Below, piece after piece: positions 14,394 to 22,463 of a DNA stretch of 27,099 nucleotides. Origin of the DNA: SCUN01 sp964343975 (GTDB lineage Bacteria > Acidobacteriota > Vicinamibacteria > Vicinamibacterales > SCN-69-37). The DNA lies in NCBI GenBank assembly GCA_964343975.1, contig CAYFLU010000022.1, positions 1 to 27,099 of the forward strand. The letters are read 5' to 3'. Numbering within the stretch: the first letter of the stretch is position 1; the number at the start of each line of letters is the position of its first letter. The notes under the pieces are model-generated. The model saw nothing but the letters and a program-made list of their open reading frames with translations, was not told the origin of the DNA and did no database searches. The position numbers were made by a program, and so were the translations under genes.

Positions 14394-15764
14394 ATGCCGG
14401 CGCAGCGTCGCATTGATGTCGTGCTTGAGTCAGTCAAGCGACTGCTGCGCATGGGCGCGACGCCCAACCTGCTCAACCTTCTCGTCAAACAGCATCCGGC
14501 CGACCTCGCCCAGATCTTCACCGAACTGGCGGAAAAAGAGCGCGCGGCCGCCTTCAGCATCCTCGTCGAGAAGAGCCCGAAGCTCGCGATGGAGACTGTC
14601 TCGGAGCTCGGCCCCGAGAAGGGCGCCGAGCTGCTCTCGATGCGCTCGGCGGAAGACATCGCCCGGCTGGCGCAGGAGATTCCGTCCGACGACGCCGCGG
14701 CGCTGATCGAGGGCCTGCCGGAGGACTTGTCGGCAGCCGTCCTCGAACTGATCCGGCCCAAAGCGGGTGGCGGCGTCTCTGAACTCCTCGAATACCCGGA
14801 TCAGACGGCCGGGCGCCTGATGAACCCGAACGTCTTCGCGCTGCCGGAAGACCTCACGGCAGGCGAAGCGATCACGGCCCTCCAGAAGTCCCGCGACGTC
14901 GAGATGGTCTTCTACCTCTACGTCGTCGACGGCCGGCGTCATCTGGTCGGGGTCGTGTCCCTGCGCCGGCTGCTGCTCGTGCCGCCCGATACCCCGCTGA
15001 AGCGCATCATGACCACCGAGGTCTATAGCGCACGCGTGGACGTGGACCAGGAGGAAGTGGCCAAGCAGGTCGCGTCCTATAACTTGCTGGCGCTGCCGAT
15101 TGTCGACAGCGAGAACAAGCTGGTCGGGTTGATCACGGTCGATGACGTCATCGACGTCATCAAGGAAGAGGCCACGGAAGACGTCCTGCGCCTGGCCGGC
15201 GTGTCGGCCGACGAACGGGTGCTGACCCCCTCGGCCGAATCGCTCCGGAAGCGGTTCCCGTGGCTCCTGATCAACCTTGTCACGGCGTTTCTAGCCGCCT
15301 GGGTGGTCGGCCTCTTCAAGCACACGATTGCCGTCGTGGTCGATCTGGCCGTGTATCAGTCGATCGTGGCCGGGATGGGCGGCAATGCCGCCACCCAGAC
15401 CCTGGCCGTGATCGTGCGCGGCATTGCGCTGGGTGAGCTGACCTGGGCGAACGCCTGGCAGGCCCTCCGGAAGGAGATCTGGGTCAGTCTCGGCAATGGG
15501 ATCGGCAACGGCGTGATTGCCGCCCTGGCCGTTGGGCTTGTGAGCGGGGACTGGGTCCTGGCGGCCATTCTGTGCCTGGCCATGGTCATCAACCTCTTCG
15601 TGGCGGCCACGGCCGGGACCCTGATCCCGCTGGGGCTGAAGGCCCTCAAATACGACCCGGCCTTGGCCAGCACGGTCTTTATCACGACATTCACGGACGT
15701 GTTCGGGTTCTTCTCCTTCCTGGGCCTGGGCACCCTGTTCGTCCGATTCCTCCATCACACCTAG
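14394..15764 (+). CDS. mgtE: Magnesium transporter MgtE
   Basis: A 456-residue inner-membrane Mg2+ channel. The helical N domain covers about residues 10-135 (repeated short helices, HPADLAQIFTELAEKER), a CBS pair about 140-260 (TAGRLMNPNVFALPEDLTA; YNLLALPIVDSENKLVGLI; VDDVIDVIKEEATED), a connecting helix, and five transmembrane helices from about 290 to 452. The pore-lining family signatures MGGNAATQTLAV and YDPALASTVFITTFTDVFGF are present. The N and CBS domains close the pore when cytosolic Mg2+ is high. Start ATG 14394 gives the normal family length and has no ribosome binding site, in line with a leaderless mRNA. Separate from era and from recO by short gaps. Confidence 0.96.
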   Translation: MPAQRRIDVVLESVKRLLRMGATPNLLNLLVKQHPADLAQIFTELAEKERAAAFSILVEKSPKLAMETVSELGPEKGAELLSMRSAEDIARLAQEIPSDDAAALIEGLPEDLSAAVLELIRPKAGGGVSELLEYPDQTAGRLMNPNVFALPEDLTAGEAITALQKSRDVEMVFYLYVVDGRRHLVGVVSLRRLLLVPPDTPLKRIMTTEVYSARVDVDQEEVAKQVASYNLLALPIVDSENKLVGLITVDDVIDVIKEEATEDVLRLAGVSADERVLTPSAESLRKRFPWLLINLVTAFLAAWVVGLFKHTIAVVVDLAVYQSIVAGMGGNAATQTLAVIVRGIALGELTWANAWQALRKEIWVSLGNGIGNGVIAALAVGLVSGDWVLAAILCLAMVINLFVAATAGTLIPLGLKALKYDPALASTVFITTFTDVFGFFSFLGLGTLFVRFLHHT

Positions 15765-15773
15765 CGAGCGGGA

Positions 15774-15779
15774 TACAAT
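15774..15779 (+). promoter_or_regulatory. TACAAT -10 element before recO
   Basis: TACAAT (in GGATACAATTG), 15 bases before the recO ATG at 15795 and ten bases after the mgtE stop. Predicted transcription start about 15786, leaving a leader of about 9 bases. No recognisable -35. Confidence 0.5.
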
Positions 15780-15786
15780 TGCGGAG

Positions 15787-15798
15787 ATGCGCGTATGA
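15787..15798 (+). other. Three-codon open frame overlapping the recO start
   Basis: ATG CGC GTA TGA at 15787-15798 ends so that its stop overlaps the recO ATG (ATGA). GGAG at 15783-15786 abuts this ATG and is nine bases before the recO ATG. It might be a tiny translated leader coupling ribosomes into recO, or chance. Confidence 0.3.
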
Positions 15799-16463
15799 AG
15801 GTCCTCGCGAGTGACGCGCTGATCCTTCGCACGCATCGCTACGGCGAGGCGGACCGCATCGTCGTGTTTCTGACCATCGACCAGGGCAAGAAGCGGGGCG
15901 TGGCCAAAAATGCGACCAACTCGCGCAAACGCTTCGGGGGCGCGCTTGAACCGCTGACGCGGGGGATTGCGCACTACGTCGAAAAGGAAGGCCGCGACCT
16001 CGTGCGGCTCGACCGGATCGAGCCGAAGCGGTCGCCGCTGCAGTTGTCGGTGCAGGGCGATGACGCCGCGCAGGTGTTGGGGTATGCGAGCTACTTCTCG
16101 GAGTTGCTCGACGAGTGGTCCCCGGACAACCTGCAGAACGAGCGCCTGTTCCGGCTCGGCGCCGGGGTGGGCGATGCGCTCGGGCGCGGCGGGTCCTGCG
16201 AGGCGCTGGCACGGTACTTCGAGTTCTGGTTGTTGTGGCTCGAAGGGGTCTACCCGGCGCTGGCGGATTTGGAGCTGTCGTCCGAGGCACGAACGTTCTT
16301 GAACGCGGCGCGACGTCGGACGCCGCGGCAGGCCGCGCAACAGCCGCCCGACGTGCGGGCGTTGCGGGAGATCGAGCGGGCGCATCAGCGGCTGATCGCG
16401 ATGCACCTCGAGAAAGAGCTCAAGTCGGCGAAAGTCGTCAGGGAGTTGAGACCAGAGTTGTGA
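15795..16463 (+). CDS. recO: DNA repair protein RecO
   Basis: A 222-residue recombination mediator that, with RecR, loads RecA onto SSB-coated single strands and anneals DNA. The N-terminal OB fold is clear (ASDALILRTHRYGEADRIVVFLT, GVAKNATNSRKRFGGALEPL); the helical C-terminal domain follows (AALGYASYFSELLDEWSP-like helix and FEFWLLWLEGVYPAL). The four-cysteine zinc finger found in many RecO proteins after this last helix is absent, and the protein is shorter than the common 240-250 residues; some proteobacterial RecO proteins also lack the finger. The gene overlaps glyQ by four bases (GTGA), so it heads recO-glyQ-glyS. Confidence 0.9.
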   Translation: MKVLASDALILRTHRYGEADRIVVFLTIDQGKKRGVAKNATNSRKRFGGALEPLTRGIAHYVEKEGRDLVRLDRIEPKRSPLQLSVQGDDAAQVLGYASYFSELLDEWSPDNLQNERLFRLGAGVGDALGRGGSCEALARYFEFWLLWLEGVYPALADLELSSEARTFLNAARRRTPRQAAQQPPDVRALREIERAHQRLIAMHLEKELKSAKVVRELRPEL

Positions 16464-17368
16464 CCCTGCAGGATCTGATCTTCAAGTTGCAGACATATTG
16501 GGCGGCGCAAGGCTGCCTGATTCAACAGCCCATGGATATCGAAATGGGCGCCGGCACGATGAACCCGGAGACGTTTCTGCGGGTACTCGGGCCGCAGCCG
16601 TGGAATGTGGCGTACGTGCAGCCCTCCCGGCGTCCCGCCGACGGCCGCTTCGGCGAGAATCCCAACCGCCTCTTCAAGCATCACCAGTTTCAGGTCATCC
16701 TCAAACCCGCGCCGGACGAGATCCAGGATCTCTATCTGCAGAGCCTCGAGGCGTGCGGCATCGATCTGCGCGCGCACGATGTGCGGTTCGAGGAAGACAA
16801 CTGGGAGTCGCCGACGCTCGGCGCGTGGGGCATCGGCTGGCAGGTGCTCTACGACGGCCTCGAGATTACGCAGTTCACCTATTTCCAGCAGGCCGGCGGC
16901 ATTGATCTCTCGCCGATTGCCGTGGAGCTGACCTACGGTCTCGAGCGGTTCGCGATGTCGCTGCAGGGCGTCGACAACGTGTATGACCTCGAGTGGGCGC
17001 CGGGCGTGAAGTATGGCGACGTGCGACTCCGCGACGAGGTGGAGCAGTCGAAGTACTCGTTCAACCGCGACCTGAAGATGCCGGAAGGCCGGTTCGCGGA
17101 GTTCCACCGGGATCTCTTCCAGCAGTACCACGGGTTTTCGCAGCAGTTGCTCGACTCCGGACTCGTGTTGCCGGCGCTCGACTATTGCCTCAAGTGCTCG
17201 CACGTGTTCAACACGCTCGACGCGAGCGGATCGATTGGCGTGACCGAACGGACGAACTACATCCACCGCGTGCGGCAGCTGGCTGTCGCGATCGCGAAGG
17301 CGTGGGCCGGCGAGACGCCGGCGCTCGACTTCAACGAGTCGAAGGGAGGCACCACGCATGGAGCGTGA
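16460..17368 (+). CDS. glyQ: Glycyl-tRNA synthetase alpha subunit
   Basis: A 302-residue catalytic subunit of the alpha2-beta2 GlyRS, nearly the same length as E. coli GlyQ (303). Characteristic stretches: TLQDLIFKLQTYWAAQGC, GAGTMNPETFLRVLGP, YVQPSRRPADGRFGENPNR, EDNWESPTLGAWGIGW and QAGGIDLSPIAVELTYGLER. The start is taken as GTG 16460, overlapping the recO stop (GTGA); the frame is open further upstream inside recO, but only the part from GTG aligns with the family N-terminus. It overlaps glyS by 11 bases. Confidence 0.96.
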   Translation: MTLQDLIFKLQTYWAAQGCLIQQPMDIEMGAGTMNPETFLRVLGPQPWNVAYVQPSRRPADGRFGENPNRLFKHHQFQVILKPAPDEIQDLYLQSLEACGIDLRAHDVRFEEDNWESPTLGAWGIGWQVLYDGLEITQFTYFQQAGGIDLSPIAVELTYGLERFAMSLQGVDNVYDLEWAPGVKYGDVRLRDEVEQSKYSFNRDLKMPEGRFAEFHRDLFQQYHGFSQQLLDSGLVLPALDYCLKCSHVFNTLDASGSIGVTERTNYIHRVRQLAVAIAKAWAGETPALDFNESKGGTTHGA

Positions 17369-19562
17369 GCTGTTCCTGGAGATCGGGCTCGAAGAGCTGC
17401 CGGCATCGTGGATGCCCGGCCTGAACGTGCAGCTGGCCGAGAAGATGAAGTCGCGGCTGGCCGGATTGAATCTGAAGTACACGGGCGCGATCGAGGCGTT
17501 TTCGACGCCGCGCCGCCTGTGTGTGGTGGTGCCGTCGCTGGCGGACCGTCAGGAAGATCGTGACGAAGAATTGATGGGGCCGCCGGTGAGCGCCGGCAAG
17601 GCCGCGGACGGCTCGCCGTCGGCGGCTTTGCAGGGGTTCGCGCGCAAGAATGGCGTGGAAGTGACGGCGCTCATCGAGAAGGACACGCCGAAGGGCCGCT
17701 ACTACGCGTTCGTGAAGCAGCATCGCGGGAAAGCCACGGTCGACGTGATGCCGGAACTGCTCGGCGGCCTGCTGCGCGAGCTCACGTTCCCGAAGATGAT
17801 GCATTGGGACGCGATGCTCGAAGACGGCAAGGGTGAGTTGCTCTTCGGTCGTCCCATTCGCTGGCTGCTGTTCCTGTACGGCGGCCGCGTGGTGCCGTTC
17901 ACGATCTCGCGCATGGCCATTGCCTCGTCCCCGCGTGTGCAGGATGTGGCGACCGGCGCGAATACATACGGACACCGGTTCCTCGCGACGAGTGGCCGCG
18001 CCGGGCGCGCCATCAAGGTGCGCAGCTTCGACGAGTACAAGAAGAAGCTGGCCGAGCAGTTCGTGCTGATCTCGCGCACGGACCGCCGCGACCGCATCCG
18101 TCGTGAACTCGACGGCGCGGCGCGCAAGCTGAACGGCCACGTGATGATCAAGGGCGAGCCGCAGGCCGAAGCGCTGCTCGATGAAGTGCCGGATCTCGTG
18201 GAATATCCGTCGGTGGTGGCCGGTGCCTTCGGTGCGGACTTCCTGCAGTTGCCGCCGGAAGTGCTCATCACGACACTCATTCATCATCAGCACTACTTCC
18301 CGGTCGTGTCGGCGCAGGGCAAGCTGATGCCGGCGTTCCTCGCCGTCACCAATACCCAGCCGGCGAACGATCGCGGCATCGCCATCAACGCGGAGCGCGT
18401 GGTCACCGCGCGCCTGCGCGATGCGCGGTTCTTCTGGGACACGGACCGCACGGTGGGGCTCGAGGCCCGGTTGGCGCGGCTCGACACGGTGCTGTTCCAC
18501 AAGGCGCTCGGGTCCTACGGCGCCAAGGCGAACCGCATCGAAGCGCTCGCGAAGTGGATCGCGGAGCGCTTCCAGTTGCCGGCCGAACAGGTGGCGCAGG
18601 CGGCGCGCGCCGCGAAGCTCTGCAAGGCGGATCTCGCCACCGACATGGTGGGCGAGTTCCCCGAGCTGCAGGGGGTGATGGGCGGCGTGTACGCGAAGCA
18701 CGCCGACGAGCCCGAAGAGGTGTGGAAGGCGATCTATCACCACTACCAGCCGATCGGCGTCGAAGCCGACGCGCCGCCGTCGATCGAGGCGCTTGGCGCC
18801 GCGAAAGCGACGTGGGCGTGTGTGGCGCTGGCCGACAAGCTCGACACGCTGGCTGGGCTGTTCCGGGCCGGTGAGAAGCCGACCGGGTCGCGTGATCCGT
18901 TCGGCATGCGTCGCGCGGCACAGGGCGTGATGAAGATCCTCGCCGACGCGCGGGCGCTCGGCCTGCCGGTCTGTAACGTCGGCGACCTGCTGAATCAGGC
19001 GTTCTCGCAGTTCACCGACGTGAAGGGCGACGGCACGCCGCTGGCGTTTGTCGACGCGTTCATGCGCGAGCGGCTCGTGCACCTGCTCGAGCGGCGCGGC
19101 TTCGGTGCCGATGCGGCACGGATCGGTGCGCAGATCTGGCAGGAGCCGGCCGACGCCGTGCAGCGCGCGCAGGCCATCGATGCCGAGCTCAAGAATCCCC
19201 AGAGCGAACTGCGGCCGCTGGCCGAGCTCTACAAGCGCATTGCCAATATCACGAAGGGGGTCGAGGGCACGCCGGCGGTGGATCGTGCCGTGCTGCGTGA
19301 AGCGGCGGAGATCGCGCTGTTCGACGCCTTCAATGCGGTGTCCGCGCAGGCGGAGGCGCAGTGGAAGAGCGGCGGGGGCTTCCCGGCCGCGATCCGTCAG
19401 TACGTGACGCTGACCCCGGCCGTCGACAAGTTCTTCACGGACGTGATGGTCATGGTCGACGACGCGGCGTTGAAGCAGGCGCGGTTGGCGCTCCTCACGC
19501 GTGTGCGTCACGCGATCGGCGCGAACATCGGCGACCTGACGCAATTGGGCGCAACGAATTGA
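17358..19562 (+). CDS. glyS: Glycyl-tRNA synthetase beta subunit
   Basis: A 734-residue tRNA-binding subunit of two-subunit GlyRS, somewhat longer than E. coli GlyS (689). It begins with the typical LFLEIGLEELPASWM; other family stretches are STPRRLCVVV, FPKMMHWD, LFGRPIRWLLFLYGG, EVLITTLIHHQHYFPV, LCKADLATDMVGEFPELQG, GGVYA and SRDPFGMRRAAQGV. The last about 110 residues form the anticodon-binding-like helical domain. The start ATG 17358 lies inside glyQ, an 11-base overlap that suggests coupled synthesis of the two subunits. A weak hairpin follows. Confidence 0.96.
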   Translation: MERELFLEIGLEELPASWMPGLNVQLAEKMKSRLAGLNLKYTGAIEAFSTPRRLCVVVPSLADRQEDRDEELMGPPVSAGKAADGSPSAALQGFARKNGVEVTALIEKDTPKGRYYAFVKQHRGKATVDVMPELLGGLLRELTFPKMMHWDAMLEDGKGELLFGRPIRWLLFLYGGRVVPFTISRMAIASSPRVQDVATGANTYGHRFLATSGRAGRAIKVRSFDEYKKKLAEQFVLISRTDRRDRIRRELDGAARKLNGHVMIKGEPQAEALLDEVPDLVEYPSVVAGAFGADFLQLPPEVLITTLIHHQHYFPVVSAQGKLMPAFLAVTNTQPANDRGIAINAERVVTARLRDARFFWDTDRTVGLEARLARLDTVLFHKALGSYGAKANRIEALAKWIAERFQLPAEQVAQAARAAKLCKADLATDMVGEFPELQGVMGGVYAKHADEPEEVWKAIYHHYQPIGVEADAPPSIEALGAAKATWACVALADKLDTLAGLFRAGEKPTGSRDPFGMRRAAQGVMKILADARALGLPVCNVGDLLNQAFSQFTDVKGDGTPLAFVDAFMRERLVHLLERRGFGADAARIGAQIWQEPADAVQRAQAIDAELKNPQSELRPLAELYKRIANITKGVEGTPAVDRAVLREAAEIALFDAFNAVSAQAEAQWKSGGGFPAAIRQYVTLTPAVDKFFTDVMVMVDDAALKQARLALLTRVRHAIGANIGDLTQLGATN

Positions 19563-19566
19563 GACC

Positions 19567-19583
19567 GGGCCGGACCACGGCCC
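19567..19583 (+). terminator. Short hairpin after glyS
   Basis: GGGCCG / CGGCCC with a 5-base loop, directly after the glyS stop. Only six pairs and no T-run, so a weak candidate. Confidence 0.3.
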
Positions 19584-19623
19584 ACGGGTAGTGGCTGTCA
19601 GTGAAAGTCTGAAGCGGAGAAGC

Positions 19624-19627
19624 GGAG
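19624..19627 (+). promoter_or_regulatory. Ribosome binding site fixing the ppdK start
   Basis: GGAG six bases before ATG 19634. It matters because it supports translation of the unusual lysine/alanine-rich N-terminal tail rather than a start further inside. Confidence 0.55.
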
Positions 19628-19633
19628 TCCAGC

Positions 19634-22462
19634 ATGGCGAAGAGTGCGAAGAAGAGCGTGAAGGCAGCGAAGTCGTCGAAGAAGTCCACCAAGCCGGCCG
19701 CGAAGGCCAAGGCGAAGGCGGCGAAGGTCGCGAAGAAGGCGGCCCCGGCGGGCAAGTCGGCCAAGTTCGTGTATTCGTTCGGCGGCGGCAAGGCCGACGG
19801 CAACGGCTCGATGAAGCCGCTGCTCGGCGGCAAGGGCGCGAACCTCGCCGAGATGTGCCGCATCGGACTGCCGGTGCCTCCGGGCTTCACGATCACGACG
19901 GAAGTCTGCACGTACTACTACGCCAACAAGCGCTCGTACCCCGCCTCGCTGAAGGCCCAGATGGAAGCCGGCCTCGCGGCCGTTGAGAAGATCACGGGCA
20001 AGAAGTTCGGTGACCTGAAGAACCCGCTGCTCGTGTCCGTGCGCTCGGGCGCGCGCGACTCGATGCCGGGCATGATGGATACGATCCTGAACCTCGGCTT
20101 GAACGACCAGACGGTCGAGGCGCTCGCGACCAAGACCGGCAACGCGCGCTTCGCGTGGGACTGCTACCGCCGCTTCGTGCAGATGTATGGCGACGTCGTC
20201 CTCGGCGTGCAGAAGCTGCCGCACGAAGACCACGAGCCGTTCGAGACGGTCATCGAAGGCCTGAAGGCCGAGCGTCACCACAAGCACGTGGAAGACACGG
20301 CGCTGTCGGTCGACGACCTGAAGGAACTCGTGGCGCGGTTCAAGGCGCTCGTGAAGGAGCGCGCGGGTAAGGACTTCCCGGTGTCGCCGTGGGATCAGCT
20401 CATGGGCGCCGTCGGCGCGGTCTTCGGATCGTGGATGAACGATCGCGCGATCGTCTACCGCCGCAAGTACAACATCCCGGCCGAGTGGGGCACCGCCGTC
20501 AACGTGCAGGCGATGGTCTACGGCAACACGGGTGATCAGTCGGGCTCGGGCGTCGCGTTCACGCGCAACCCGGCGAACGGCGAGAAGGAGTTCTACGGCG
20601 AGTTCCTCATCAACGCCCAGGGCGAGGACGTCGTTGCCGGTGTGCGCACGCCGGAACCGGTGGCGCAGCTGAAGGCGCACCTGCCGAAGGCGTATCACGA
20701 GCTCGAGCGCATCCGTCAGACGCTCGAGAAGCACTTCAAGGACGTGCAGGACTTCGAGTTCACGATTGAAGACGGCGTCGTCTACATGCTCCAGACGCGG
20801 AACGGCAAGCGCACGGCCATGGCCGCGCTCAAGTTCTCGATGGACATGTTCAAGGAGAAGCTCATCGACTGGAAGACGGCCGTGATGCGCAACCCGGCCG
20901 ACCAGCTCGAACAGCTCCTCGCGCCGGTGTTCGACGCGAAGGACGTGGCGGCAGCGGAAGTCATCGCCACGGGCCTCCCGGCCGGACCGGGCGCGGCGTC
21001 GGGCCGCATCTACCTCAACGCGGAACGCGCGGTGGTCGCGGCGGAGAAGGGCGAGAAGGTCCTGCTGTGCCGTGTGGAGACGTCGCCGGAAGATCTGCGC
21101 GGCATGATCGCGGCCGAAGGCATCCTGACCGCTCGCGGCGGCGTGTCGTCACACGCCGCGCTCGTGGCGCGTCAGATGGGCAAGGTCTGCATCTGCGGCG
21201 CGGCGGCGCTCGAAGTGGATTACAGCAGCCGCACCGTTACGGTGAACGGTCGCGTGTTCAATGAAGGCGACTGGGTCTCGATCGACGGCACGGCCGGGAA
21301 GGTCTACGCGGGCCAGGTCAAGACGGCGCCGTCGGAGATCGTGGCGGGCTTGCTGCACGGCGACGAAGCGGCGAAGCAGACGGAGAAGTTCAAGCACTTT
21401 GAACAGCTCATGAAGTGGTGCAGCCAGGCGTCGCGCATGAGCGTGCGCACCAACGCCGACGATCCGAAGCAGACCGCCAACGCCGTGGCGTTCGGCGCGG
21501 TCGGCATCGGCCTCACGCGCACGGAGCACATGTTCTTCGAGGGCGACCGCATCGACGCGATGCGCGAGATGATCCTCGCGGAGACGGAAGCCGAGCGCAA
21601 GGCGGCGCTCGACAAGCTGCTGCCGTACCAGCGCGAAGACTTCGCGGGCATCTTCCGGGCGCTCAAGGGCTACCCGGCGACGATCCGCTTCCTCGACCCG
21701 CCGCTCCACGAGTTCCTGCCGAACACGAAGGAACAGCAGGCCGAGTTGGCGAAGAAGCTCGGCGTCTCGGAACAGCGCATCCACCAGCGCGTGGAACAGC
21801 TGCACGAGTTCAACCCGATGCTCGGGTTCCGCGGCTGCCGTCTCGGCATTGGCTACCCGGAAATCTCGGCGATGCAGGCGCGCGCGGTGTTCGAAGCCGC
21901 GGCGATCGTGCAGGCCGAGGGCATCAAGGTGCATCCGGAAGTGATGATCCCGCTCGTGGGCTTCAAGAAGGAACTCGATCTGCAGATCGAGGTCGTGCAC
22001 CGCGTGGCCCAGGAAGTCATGGCGGAGAAGCAGTGCAAGCTGAACTACATGGTCGGCACGATGATCGAGATCCCGCGCGGCGCGCTCACGGCCGACGAGA
22101 TCGCGCAGTCGGCCGAGTTCTTCAGCTTCGGCACGAACGACCTCACGCAGACGGCGCTCGGCATGTCGCGCGACGACTCGGGCTCGTTCCTGCCGCACTA
22201 CGCGGAACTCGAGATCGTGAAGAAGAATCCCTTCGCGACGATCGATCAGACCGGCGTGGGCCAGCTCGTGGAAATCGCGGTCAAGAAGGGCCGCGCGACC
22301 CGCGCCAAGCTCAAGCTCGGCATCTGCGGTGAACACGGCGGCGATCCGGCCTCGGTGGTGTTCTTCCACAAGGTCGGCCTCGACTACGTGAGCTGCTCGC
22401 CGTTCCGTGTGCCGGTGGCCCGCCTTGCGGCGGCCCAGGCGGCATTGCAGGACGGTAAGTAG
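19634..22462 (+). CDS. ppdK: Pyruvate, phosphate dikinase with a lysine/alanine-rich N-terminal tail
   Basis: A 942-residue enzyme interconverting pyruvate, ATP and phosphate with PEP, AMP and pyrophosphate. From residue 45 it follows the family (KFVYSFGGG, MKPLLGGKGANLAEM, SVRSGARDSMPGMMDTILN, the ATP-grasp domain). The swivelling phosphohistidine domain has His507 in RGGVSSHAALVAR, with Ser where the PPDK family commonly has Thr two residues before the His. The C-terminal PEP/pyruvate barrel has GFRGCRLG, SFGTNDLTQTALGMSRDD and the catalytic Cys898 in GICGEHGG. Odd: residues 1-44 contain 16 Lys and 15 Ala and no acidic residue, like a histone H1 tail; the clostridial enzyme starts almost directly at the equivalent of residue 43. 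No other in-frame Met lies between the tail and the conserved start. Confidence 0.96.
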   Translation: MAKSAKKSVKAAKSSKKSTKPAAKAKAKAAKVAKKAAPAGKSAKFVYSFGGGKADGNGSMKPLLGGKGANLAEMCRIGLPVPPGFTITTEVCTYYYANKRSYPASLKAQMEAGLAAVEKITGKKFGDLKNPLLVSVRSGARDSMPGMMDTILNLGLNDQTVEALATKTGNARFAWDCYRRFVQMYGDVVLGVQKLPHEDHEPFETVIEGLKAERHHKHVEDTALSVDDLKELVARFKALVKERAGKDFPVSPWDQLMGAVGAVFGSWMNDRAIVYRRKYNIPAEWGTAVNVQAMVYGNTGDQSGSGVAFTRNPANGEKEFYGEFLINAQGEDVVAGVRTPEPVAQLKAHLPKAYHELERIRQTLEKHFKDVQDFEFTIEDGVVYMLQTRNGKRTAMAALKFSMDMFKEKLIDWKTAVMRNPADQLEQLLAPVFDAKDVAAAEVIATGLPAGPGAASGRIYLNAERAVVAAEKGEKVLLCRVETSPEDLRGMIAAEGILTARGGVSSHAALVARQMGKVCICGAAALEVDYSSRTVTVNGRVFNEGDWVSIDGTAGKVYAGQVKTAPSEIVAGLLHGDEAAKQTEKFKHFEQLMKWCSQASRMSVRTNADDPKQTANAVAFGAVGIGLTRTEHMFFEGDRIDAMREMILAETEAERKAALDKLLPYQREDFAGIFRALKGYPATIRFLDPPLHEFLPNTKEQQAELAKKLGVSEQRIHQRVEQLHEFNPMLGFRGCRLGIGYPEISAMQARAVFEAAAIVQAEGIKVHPEVMIPLVGFKKELDLQIEVVHRVAQEVMAEKQCKLNYMVGTMIEIPRGALTADEIAQSAEFFSFGTNDLTQTALGMSRDDSGSFLPHYAELEIVKKNPFATIDQTGVGQLVEIAVKKGRATRAKLKLGICGEHGGDPASVVFFHKVGLDYVSCSPFRVPVARLAAAQAALQDGK

Positions 22463-22463
22463 G

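Noticed and set aside
16115..16459. Upstream extension of the glyQ frame inside recO
   Set aside because: GlyQ homology starts at GTG 16460 and the 302-residue length fits the family.
17331..19544. Open frame of 737 codons on the minus strand, antisense to glyS
   Set aside because: Arg/His/Leu/Val-rich shadow with no recognisable domain; it mirrors the glyS codon pattern in a GC-rich genome, and glyS is certain.
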